Below, one piece after another: positions 42,041 through 51,110 of a stretch of DNA of 64,000 nt. Where the stretch lies: NCBI GenBank assembly GCA_012845835.1, contig JABAKD010000001.1, forward strand, positions 15,129,382 through 15,193,381. Reading direction: 5' to 3'. The notes beneath the pieces are model-generated. The model ran no database searches. It saw only the letters and a program-made list of their open reading frames with translations, and was not told the DNA's origin. Origin of the DNA: Undaria pinnatifida (Eukaryota > Sar > Phaeophyceae > Laminariales > Alariaceae). Position 1 is the first letter of the stretch; each line of letters starts with the position of its first letter. A program made the position numbers and the translations under genes.

Positions 42041-42248
42041 TCAACGAGGCGTATGGCCGCGGGTCCGGTGCCTCCTAACAAGGGTACAACGCAGGCACGA
42101 GAGCCGGAAATTGCTCAATCGCCGCCACCCAAACCACTTCCAACACCTCACCCGTCCCCGGAGACAGAACACGCTCACTCCCCGTAGCGGTCGACACAAG
42201 TACACGAACCTCCCGACTGAATTCGGAAAAAGGCGTGCCGTTACACAT

Positions 42249-43624
42249 TCAAAAAGTATGCAACTTAGTGTAGATCTCCTCCGCGTCAACCCCGTCGAAG
42301 TGCGTCATCAGCAGACGCAACAGGAGGTTGAAAGCCTCAGGATCAGATGCTCCTCCTGCCATGGCTCTTAACACCTCTTGCCTGCTACCACGGCCACCTC
42401 GCTGTGGTCGTCCGTGCTCGAGGACGATCACGAGCGGGAGGAGGTTGACGAGCCGTCTCAAGCTGAACGTTCCTGTCGCGCCGTTCCTCCGCCCTTCTTT
42501 GCTTCCGCCAGAGCTGCGGCCACAGCCCTAGTTGTTGGACCAAAGTTGACCCCTCGGCGGTGCCCTAAGCCACGCCAGCACCCGATGCGCCCCCCCGGCC
42601 TCCAATATCTCTGTCACCCCCGCGGCTGTGGTGATGGTCGCCACCCCCACCATTTTTGACGCCACCCTCACGTTTGCGGTCCCCGCGGTCACACCTGTCG
42701 CTGCGTCGCTGTTTCCCCCGGTTTCGTTCCGCCAACTCTTCCTCTGGGGTTCGGATAAAGGACAGGGTCGGGGTCTTCGTCGTGGATCATTAGCAGGGCC
42801 TTGACGAGGGCAAGGGTTGCGGCGGCTCTCGTCTATCCGGCATAAGGCGTACAATCCATGCGAGTCCAGGCCGCTTCCACTGAAATGACGTCCGCTTGTC
42901 GCGACGCCGGCCTCTCTGACGCGAGGAGGGAGCAGGCCATTTCTACCACCGCGGTCGCCAAAGATGAGGAGAAGTCTATCCTCGGTGTAGGCGCTATGCA
43001 CGTGACGATGCCCTTGAAGAAGGCGTCGTTCCCGGGTCGTGGTCGCTGGGATGCCACACCCTGCGGGCGCGACGAAGGCGAAGGGGCCGCGGTAGCTCCG
43101 GCCGCAGCCGACGCAACTGATTGGGCCAGGGCTCGTTGCGCCCTCTTTGCTACCAGGGACGCCTCCTCCGCAACGGTCTTCGCCTGCTCGATATCTTCGT
43201 CAAACCGACGTCGGCGTGCTATCGTTCGCTTGGCGTCGTCGAGTGCTCGCTGGGCCTGCGTCGCCGCATATGCCAATTCCAAGGGGCCGTCATGGGTGTC
43301 CCGGTCCCGGGAGCGCTGGGGGTGGCGCTCTGTCGAGCGCGAAGAGCCGATGTGGCGGCGGTGGTGCCCTGTCAAGCGCGGAGGGAGGAAGCTGGTGGCG
43401 CTTCCCCGGGGCTGGCGAGAGCTGCCGTTGAGACGCCGCCGAGTCCGGTGGAGGTTCGTCCGTCTTATTCTCTGCGCGAACCGGCGAGTCGACCCTCTTG
43501 GTTGGTAGGTCCGCGTGGAGGTGTGGTGCTCCGTCTTCTGTCTCGTCACCGGAACGCGCCTCCGGTGGTTCCCCCCGTCTCGAGTCGCGGGATCTCGAGC
43601 GGGCTCTCTCTGTCTCGTGGGCAT
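42249..43624 (-). pseudogene. Gypsy-2 Gag N-terminal and middle portions
   Basis: Frame 42833-43624 (263 codons) has an Arg-rich start and a long helical, charged stretch (AATQAQRALDDAKRTIARRR, then EDIEQAKTVAEEASLVAKRA) likely to form a coiled coil. After a poorly preserved interval, frame 42249-42461 gives ASDPEAFNLLLRLLMTHFDG and VDAEEIYTKLHTF, capsid-like helices just before the zinc-knuckle frame. GC content is visibly higher here than in neighbouring DNA. Near 43680, on the minus strand, 'tatctatcagtgagg' could be a degenerate tRNA primer-binding site, which would put the 5' LTR at about 43.7 kb or beyond; this is speculative. Confidence 0.5.
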
Positions 43625-44017
43625 CCAGGTTGGGGCGCGTGGAAGACCTCAGCCTGCCCCGAGTAGCCCGCTTCCTCACTGATAGATATGTTGTTGCTTG
43701 TTGTCTGCAGGGATTGCAGCGGAAGGATAGGGTGTGGAGGAAGGTGGCGATATGGGAACGACGCGTAAAGAAGCTATGGAGGCAGATATAGTGTTGTGGT
43801 TTTCCTGCTTCAAGGAGAGGTATATCTGTGTTTCAGCAAACGGCAATATACGGGCCTCGACTCCGTCCAGCATCAGTGATGGCAGTGGCCACGTCAACTA
43901 GCAGTATAGATGAAGGACAGGGGTAAGAAGGGTGCCATCCACCAAAACCGCAACATGAGCGAGCAGCCCCCAGTCTGACCGTAGGGTATACGGTTAACGC
44001 CGGCACGAACCGCAGTA

Positions 44018-45310
44018 AAATTGGCCAAAAATGGGCAGCACTGACCCTAACCGCTGTGCAGGGGGTGCAACACGGTAAAGGTGCGTCTGCACCCATCACA
44101 CTTAAACGGGCGGCATTTAACCTAGGCTGGGGGGTGCAGCACGGGAAAGCGTCGCCCAAAACCCCCACAACCATCGCACCAAAACAGGCAGCATTTAACC
44201 TAGGTGCAGTGTAGGGGTGGTAGCACAGTAAGGGTTGCACAAGAAGCCCACGCCAATCGCACCAAAACAGGCAGCATTTATCCCATGCACAGTGTAGGGG
44301 GGCACCACAGTATAGGGTCGGTTAACATGCCGACGCTCATCGCACCAAAACAGGCAGCATTTATCTTATGTGCAGTGTAGGGGGTAGCACAGTAACAAGT
44401 TGCCCAAAACGCCGACGCTCATCACACCAAAACAGGCAGCATTTCACCCATGCACAGTGTAGGGGGGTAGCACAGCGAAGAGTTGCCCAAACCGCCGACA
44501 CTCATCGCACCAAAACAGGCAGCATTTATCCCATGCAACGTGTAGGGGGGCAGCACAGTAAAGGGTCGTCTAACACGCCGACGCTCATCGCACCAAAACA
44601 GGCAGCATTTATCTTCTGTGCAGTGTAGGGGGGGTAGCACAGTAACGAGTCGCCCAAAACGCCGACGCTCATCGCACCAAAACAGGCAGCATTTAACCCA
44701 TGCACAGTGTAGAGGGGTAGCACAGCAAAGGTTTGCCCAACACGCCGACGCTTATCGCACCAAAACAGGCAGCATTTATCTTATGCGCAATGTAGGGGGG
44801 GTAGCACAGTAACGAGTCGCCCAAAACGCCGACGCTCATCGCACCAAAACCGGCAGCATTTAACCCATGCACAGAGTAGAGGGGTAGCACCGCGAAGGTT
44901 TGCCCAACACGCCGACGCTCTTCGCACCAAAACAGGCAGCATTTATCTTATGTGCAGTGTAGGGGGGCAGCACAGTAACGAGTCGCCCAAAAGGCCGACG
45001 CTCATCGCACCAAAACAGGAAGCATTTAACCCATGCACAGTGTAGGGGGGTAGCACCGCGAAGGTTTGCCCAACACGCCGACGCTTATCGCACCAAAACA
45101 GGAAGCGTTTATCCTATGTGCAGTCTAGGGAGGTAGCACAGTAACGGGTCGCCCACCAACCGTAAAAACAAAACGATCAGCGTGTGCCCAACAGTAGTGT
45201 AGGGGTGGGGGCTAGCACAGTGAAGAATCGCGCCGCCAACCGTAAAAAGAAAACGGGCAGCATCCGGCCCAACAGTATTGTAGGGGGGGGTAGCACAGTA
45301 GAGGGTTGTA
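44018..45310. repeat. 83-bp tandem satellite array
   Basis: 'caccaaaacaggcagcattt' or a close variant starts at 44099, 44177, 44260, 44343, 44425, 44508, 44591, 44675, 44758, 44842, 44925, 45008 and 45091. The spacing is 82-84 bp except for the first interval (78). Each unit also carries 'tgcacagtgtaggggggtag', 'cacagtaa' and 'gcccaaaacgccgacgctca'. Degenerate units extend to about 44.02 kb on the left and 45.3 kb on the right. Alternate units seem to share variants ('atcttatgtgcagtg' versus 'aacccatgcacag'), which suggests a 166-bp higher-order unit. Open frames across it are repeat artefacts. Confidence 0.95.
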
Positions 45311-46330
45311 CATGTGCCAATCAGAGGACAAGGTCAATACAACGCTTGAACAAAGTAGTTTCCCCACCGACCGCACTGAAGGGGGACGGTGGCGCCTACA
45401 GTAGTGCTGCTTGCTGCATTATCGTTGCTGTGCCCACAGGTGCCGGCAATACCAACCGCACGAAGATGGCCAGTATACCGCCCGAACAAGGTAGTTTATC
45501 CACCGTCCGCACTATAAGGAGACGACGGTCGCGCCTACAGTAGTGTTACTCGATGGATTATCGTTGCTGTAACATGTAACGGTAGTTCCAAGCGCACCAA
45601 ATTGGGTAGTTTAGCGTCCGAACAAGGCAATTCCCCCACCGACTGCACTATAAAGGGACGGTCAAGCCTACAGTAGTGCTGATTGCGGTTGTATTGCTGC
45701 TGTACTAACATGTAACGGCATTTCCAACCGCACTAAGATGAGTAGTAGCCCGTCTGAACAAAGCAGTTCCCCCACCGACCGCACTATAGAGGGACGGTCG
45801 AGCCTACAGTAGTGCTGATTGCTGCAAGATTGCTCCTGTGACCACGGGAGATGACAACACCAACCGCCTTAAAAAGGACCAAGACCAGCTGTAAAAAAAG
45901 GTGTGTACGCCCGCAGTCCCATAGAAAGGCTGTTTGCCACAAGTACCGCATCAAACGGGCTGATCCCCACTCGGCACTACTATTAAAAGCTGTTAAGCGC
46001 AGTATCTCTGCGAATTGTAGAAAACGCAATGTAACGGGCAGTAGTAGCTGTCCGAACATGTGCAGAGGCAAAAAAGCCGGCATAGTCTAGACCCTAGCAG
46101 CATCGCGAAGGGCAGCACATGTACGAACACCAGCAGAAAGGCAGCGTCTGCGCCAAAGGTATAGTGCTCAGCGTCTCCGCCAACTGTAAACTGATTGCAA
46201 CAGACAGTAGCCGTCGTGGCAGCTGCAAAGAAATCAATGCAGCACTCATCCTGGCAGCACTGTGGAAGGGCAGCATATGTACCGGCGATAGGAAGGCCGT
46301 ACCCACACCGACCGCACTATAAAGGGATAG
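45311..46330. repeat. 136-bp tandem array, four clear units plus decayed flank
   Basis: 'ccaccgaccgcactataNa' starts at 45364, 45500, 45636 and 45772 (exactly 136 bp apart), with 'gggacggt', 'gcctacagtagtgctg', 'ttgctgcat' and 'accaaccgcac..agatg' in each unit. From 45.84 kb the repeat becomes irregular, but 'caccgaccgcactataaagg' returns at about 46305. Shared words with the neighbouring 83-bp array ('accgcac.aa', 'gggcagta', 'cagtagtgtag') suggest the two arrays are related. Confidence 0.85.
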
Positions 46331-46454
46331 TTGCGCGTCGAAAGCAGTGCAGAGTGCCGCACTATCGCAGCTGTGCCCATACAGAAAGTGGTATTAGTCC
46401 CCGCGTACCCCAGAATGGTGGAATATAGGGAGGACATCGCACACGCCGACAGCC

Positions 46455-46724
46455 TTGCCCAAAAAAGCCAGCAGAGGGTTTCAGGGTTCACTAAATTCAA
46501 GTTCTAGTCATGGGAGGACCAAGACGAAAAAAAGTCTCGAATCGAACTTGCAAGAAGCACTCGCACAGCACCGCAGGGTGTCAGAGCTGCAGTGTTGTAA
46601 CTGTGGACGCTCGGAGTGTGAAGGGTCGGGCTTTGTGGTGGATGGGCAGGAGCAAAATAGGCCGCGCGGCCGCTATACAGTAACTTCTACAGCAGAGAAT
46701 CCGGCGGTATATGGCCTGTATTGA
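46455..46724 (+). CDS. Uncharacterised 89-codon ORF with a Cys cluster
   Basis: This plus-strand frame starts MPKKASRGFQGSLNSSSSHG, continues with a charged helix-like stretch (KSLESNLQEALAQHRRVSEL) and then QCCNCGRSECEGSG, a compact group of four Cys, before PRGRYTVTSTAENPAVYGLY. A basic start, helix and Cys cluster could belong to a nucleic-acid-binding element protein, but I do not recognise the family. A long minus-strand frame (46687-47229, 180 codons) lies just after it and has no recognisable content. Low confidence. Confidence 0.3.
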   Translation: MPKKASRGFQGSLNSSSSHGRTKTKKSLESNLQEALAQHRRVSELQCCNCGRSECEGSGFVVDGQEQNRPRGRYTVTSTAENPAVYGLY

Positions 46725-47397
46725 CAGCGAGCCCAATATGCTGCACTGTAATTGGTTGCGCTGCGAACATGATGCTGGTTGAAGCTACGTGACGCAGTGG
46801 AACGATGTTGATCGCGAAAGATCGGGGAGGGGTCCCGGTTGCGTCAAAATAGTAGCGTATTTTCAGCAGAAACGGAGCACAGCAGTTTATTCGACGAGCA
46901 AGACAGGTCGACGTATGTTGAAACCATACGATAACGCGTGTACTGGAAATAATCGTCAAACGAAAAAGAAAGCCCAAACATTCCACGAGCACCGCTTGAT
47001 CCTTCCCAGGGAAGACCACAAGGACGGAGTCCCGATATGTGCTCCTAGAGCACGATGTCCGTAGTCCAAAGGGGTCCCGCGAAGGTCGGTCTGACTCCGT
47101 CAGCAAAGGTGTATGCAGGCCGATGGGCTCTCTCAGCAAGCGAAGTCCCCATCGATGGTCCTTCGAAGGGTTGACTCCAGTATGCTTGTCTGTGGCGCGT
47201 CGTGCATATGCCTCAACCCCGAAGCGCAAAAAAACAAATGCAAGTGTTGACGAGCGATCTTGGGGCTTGTGCTAGTAGCTCGCGGAGATGTGCAGTGCAA
47301 CATGCTGGCCGAGCGCGGAGCAAACAAATCTGACGGGTAGGGCTTGGGCAGCTCCGCTGCGGAGTGGTCTACGCGACACAGCTGGCAGTGAACTGAT

Positions 47398-47605
47398 GGG
47401 ACCAAAAGCCGAGATGAGGAGTGCGCTCCGAAGAGCAGTGTATTCCGCACTTTATTAGAAGGTGTCGTCCGTGTGGTACGTGACCGGAGACTAACAGGAG
47501 GAACCAAAAGCCGATACGAGGAGTGTGCTCCGAAGAGCCGTGTGGTCCGCACGTATTTGGAAGGTATCATCCGTGAGGTACGTGCCCGGCGACCAACAGG
47601 AGGGG
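47398..47605 (+). repeat. 102-bp tandem duplication (34-codon units)
   Basis: 'accaaaagccga.a.gagga' begins at 47401 and 47503. The units are about 85-90% alike by eye. Read on the plus strand in the frame of 47473-47667 the units encode GTKSRDEECAPKS and GTKSRYEECAPKS, each followed by about 20 similar residues. The opposite strand is open over the same region (47133-47777, 214 codons), so the coding strand, if any, is undecided. Confidence 0.8.
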
Positions 47606-47667
47606 CCCGTGCCATCTCACTGCTGTTGTGGTCCCCGTTGAAGGAGGAAGGGCGCTCCCTCCATTGA

Positions 47668-48071
47668 GAAGTCACTCGTGAAGGAACAGGGGTTGTGGGC
47701 TCGATGGAAAGCATGAGCAATATCGCCTTGACGAAAAAATATTCGGAGAGATTGGAGAAACGCTGCGACAATAGCAAGTCAAGCTCAGAACGACGGATTG
47801 GAAATCATTGTGATTTCACGCGCAGGTTCGGGTTCTGCCGACGACGCCATTTGTAAAGGCATTAGTGGGTATTAGTACGTCTGACCACTTGCAACTGGTT
47901 AACCGATAACTTACCCAAACTAAGCCTTATAACACTCCCCCCCTCTGAAACGGCGGAATAGCAGGTCGGCGGGATACACGGGCGGACCTGTCATATCCAA
48001 GCGATTTAATTTCCTGGGTATACCGGGGACAGGTTTTTTCAAGTTCGACATGGGAAAAGTCTGAAAAAGTA
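47668..48071. other. Anonymous DNA
   Basis: Nothing gene-like is seen. The segment near 47888 ('aactggttaaccgataact') faintly resembles one near 54.5 kb ('gcttgctaaccgatagtta'), possibly a relic repeat end. Confidence 0.35.
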
Positions 48072-49513
48072 TATTATAAAAAATGAAAATAAACTCCAGC
48101 TGTGAGATCCAAGATTTTGTCGGAACTCATCTTTGCAAGCTGTGTGTGATACTCCGATCGCGCGTATTACAGGTTGTGTGTCCTCATTAAGGATATAGGT
48201 TGGCGACTCCCCTTACAACTACAGTGTAGCTATCAGGGTCAACAGGGTGATGTTGGTCAATCTGTGCGCGGAAACTATTAAACCCGTTTCTGAGGGGGAC
48301 AAAATCTGACAGCTGTTGAAGGAAATGCATCAGTTTATCAAGTGACTCCTGTAAGTCGAACAAACGGTGAGGGGAGGGCGGAGTTTTTAAGGACGTGGGG
48401 GGCTGATTTTGGTGAAAAGCGAGCGGGGTTGGGGGGGGGGGGGGAAGGGACTGGGGGGGGGGGGGGGGGACTGGGGGGGGGGGGGACGGACGGGCGGGCA
48501 ATTTGTGCGTAGAAGCTATAAATCCTTTAAGGGGATAAATATGACGGTTTTGGAAAAACAAAAATGCACCAGTTTATCATAGGAGGGGGGCGGGTTGGGG
48601 CGGGGGTGGCGCGGGTGGGGCATCTCAATCTGTGCGTGGAAACTATACATTATTTTGAGGGGATAAACCCGACGGTTTTGGAAAGGATACATCAGTTTAT
48701 CATGCATATCCTGGGGTAAATCGTACAATCAATGAGTAGAGAGAGGGCGGAGTGTTCGAGGGGGTGGGGGTGGGATAGGGGGGGGGGGGTTGGGGAGGTG
48801 GGAGGTGGGGCCGGGGGGGGGGGGGGGGGTTGGGGGGCTTTAGGTGGCATAGATGTAGGGGTTTGTTATACGTGTGGTGCTAGATCTAGGCGATGGTGCG
48901 GGTGGTGGTGAAGAAGGGGGCGTTCGGGGCCGGGGGGGGGGGGGGGGCAGCGGCATGGATGGTTCTGGAGAGAGAATGAGGTGATATCCAGTGCGTGAAG
49001 TGTTTATTAATCTGACGGATTTCGATATTAGGTGAGGCGTTTGAGCAAGGGAGAGCGAGAAGGAGGGGGGGAGGGGAGATTTTTTAGGAGGTTTAGGTCA
49101 AAGATAATATTCAAATACACTCCGGCTGTCAGATCAAAGATATGTAGGGGCGTTGTGCTAGGTCTAGGCAATCGTGCGGGTGGTGGGAAAAGAGGGGGCG
49201 TTGGAGGGGGGGTTGAGGGGGGTGGGGGGAAAGAATGAAAACTACGTCATGGATATTCAGAAAGTTAATGACGTGATGTCAACTGCGTAAAGGTATTTAT
49301 TACTCTGGTCGATTTCGATTGTGAGTGGGGCGTTTGGACAAACTAGGCGGAAATAAAAATAAAAAAAACGGGGGGGGGGGGGGGGGGGGAGGGGGTGGGG
49401 GAAGGGGTGGGGGGTATTTGAACAAGAGGGATCGGGGGAGGGGGGAGGGGAGGGGGGGGGCGGGGGGCGGGGCATTTCAATATGTACGCGGAAACTATAA
49501 ATCCTTAAAGGGG
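48072..49513 (+). mobile_element. G-tract modular element, copy D
   Basis: It begins 'tattataaaaaatgaaaat' and 'agctgtgagatccaagattt'. Cores of the 'gcg-ggaaactat' type occur at about 48266, 48507, 48634 and 49486, with G tracts between (48430-48485, 48780-48830, 48930-48947, 49370-49400, 49440-49470). The 'ggtgctagNtctaggc' module occurs at about 48876 and 49152. It ends abruptly after 'ctataaatccttaaagggga' where a tRNA-like end begins (49514). The AT-rich tail seen in copies A and B is missing. Confidence 0.75.
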
Positions 49514-49560
49514 ACTTATGGTGGATGTGGGATTTGAACCCAAGACCCAGGAAACCCACG
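49514..49560 (-). other. tRNA 3'-half-like sequence at a repeat end
   Basis: On the minus strand the sequence reads 'gggtcttgggttcaaatccc' and then 'acatccacca'. The T-arm (tggg-ttcaaat-ccca) with the invariant T-T-C is well formed, and 'atccacc-A' has the look of an acceptor strand. No matching 5' half with a D-arm is found upstream (49860-49560 on that strand), so it is not a tRNA gene. It may mark the end of a tRNA-derived short element or a tRNA-primed terminus. Confidence 0.45.
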
Positions 49561-49569
49561 GTCCTGTCG

Positions 49570-49850
49570 ACGATGGTATTTGTAAGGGTATTGGTGGGGA
49601 CACAGAGTGCCCCCTGCAGGTCTGCCAATTGAGCAGGTCCTCGGAGAGTACTCCCATTTTTTGCCTTCGTAGAGACGTAGCTTTGTTCGATTCCACCAGA
49701 GCCCCGGATGGCTTCTGAGATTGGAGGCACGTGCCTCCGATCTATTTTCTAATCTTCCCGAATACAAAACGCCAACCTTATGATACGAAACCCATCCAAA
49801 CAATCTCAAATTCGGTGAATTACAGGCCTTTCGAGGCTGTATCTTAACAT
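49570..49850 (+). repeat. Dispersed repeat S, copy 2
   Basis: This closely matches 34920-35190 over its whole length, including the terminal 'ggcctttcgaggc' palindrome. In this copy the left edge lies next to the tRNA-like piece and element D; in the other it lies next to repeat T2. The differing flanks show that S is a mobile or duplicated unit of its own, about 280 bp long. Confidence 0.85.
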
Positions 49851-50194
49851 TTCACTATGTGCTCAAATACACGTCCGAGATTCGAAGTCGGGTCTGCGTT
49901 GATACTAAGACTTGTACTATTTTTAATTTCGCCTGGGGCACGTCGAAAACGAGAGTATAATACCAACAGAATTTTGTTTGAACGAAAGTTTGGAAGTATG
50001 TTAATTTTGGAGAACAACATTGATGGGTAGTTTTTGAGTATTTGATGACAAAATTTCATACCTGGTATTTTTTACCACGCCCCGATCTCCTTTCCCTACG
50101 ACCGGTGGAACGCGCGGCTTGCCCTCTGGATGACGAGATAATTCGCGTCGATGTGCCGTTACTCAAGAGCCATCCCACGGAAGGGGTGCAGCAG

Positions 50195-50430
50195 AAAATT
50201 CCTGAGCTCCTAATATGAGGAGTTGAATGTCATCACCTGAAAATTGTCTTCGAAGGCATTCGTTCGCACAACCTGACCAAGCTTTTATGCCCTAGTCCTA
50301 AACAAGTATATACTCGTGAAATTACTTGTCAAACCGGTAGTTCCTCACTTGAGAGGACCAGTCGGACAGGTTCATGACTAGTTCACCCAACAACTGCAAC
50401 CCCTACCATGGGATGACTCTCATTCGCCCT
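50195..50430 (+). repeat. Dispersed repeat G, copy 1
   Basis: Blocks 'gagctcctaatatgaggagt', 'cacctgaaaNttg', 'gaaggcattcgNt.gc' and 'gcaacccctaccatgggatga' recur in the same order at 54425-54612. It lies just upstream of an integrase fragment, so it could be part of an element's terminal region. Confidence 0.6.
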
Positions 50431-50539
50431 TGGATCATGCAGGCCTGCCTTTCGATGGCCTCCTGCCATCTCGACACGGACATGCTTGAGCATTTTTCTG
50501 CCATCTCGATACGGACATGCTTGAACATTTTGAATCGTA

Positions 50540-51110
50540 GATAAGAGTGAAAAATTTCACCCGCTGGTGGCTGCACCACTGCCTTGAGTGCCACGCGCGG
50601 ACGATACCGCGATTGACTATTGGAAGGCCGGCCATCTCGACCCCCTCCCTCTGGAGCAGTGCGTCACGTTCAGCATGGATGATTCTGGGCACGCCCCGGG
50701 GAATAACTACAGCTTGCTTTTTGCCGACCCATATTTTCCTCCTGGACATGATCGCTCTCGCTGCCACTGAATTTGCACCCGAGTGTACGACCAACGTTTT
50801 TAATTACCCCGTGCATTCTTGTGTGGGGGTGCCCGCGTAGTATCCCCTGGGACAACCGTCTCCCGTTTGGCTCAAAGCTTTATCACGTCGTCTACGAGCT
50901 TCTTCATGTTCAAACAATCACCACCAACTCCTGTCATTCGAGCGGTAACGGTGATATGAAGCGTGTCAACCGTACAATGACCCGAAAGCTGGATATGGTA
51001 GCCCACTAGCGCCACGACGATTCGGATCCACAACTACTTCAAGTGGAAATCGCCTACAAAATTTCGGTAAGCACCGCCACTGGTCGGGCCCCCACGAGGT
51101 TTATATGAGC
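50540..51110 (+). pseudogene. Third gypsy-type integrase fragment
   Basis: Plus-strand frames give FTRWWLHHCLECHARTIPRL (zinc-binding end, Cys-x2-Cys) at about 50553, then TFSMDDSGHAPGNN around the first catalytic Asp, then from 50811 ILVWGCPRSIPWDNRLPF with the second Asp, and CHSSGNGDMKRVNRTMTRKL, where the catalytic Glu expected before Arg-Val-Asn reads Lys. After a stop, LLQVEIAYKISVSTATGRAP follows. The order matches the minus-strand integrase at 36.6-38.0 kb, so both come from related elements. Three frames are needed and no other pol domains flank it. Confidence 0.75.

Noticed and set aside
42858-43508. 216-codon plus-strand ORF
   Set aside because: It is the complement of the Gag coiled-coil frame on the minus strand. 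High GC content opens both strands.
44368-44890. Repeated ORFs of 60-90 codons with CCNC- or HRTKTGS-like units
   Set aside because: They are translations of the 83-bp satellite. The period is not a multiple of three and frames shift between units.
44018-45310. CRISPR-like array
   Set aside because: The units are contiguous 83-bp tandem copies without unique spacers, and the genome is eukaryotic.
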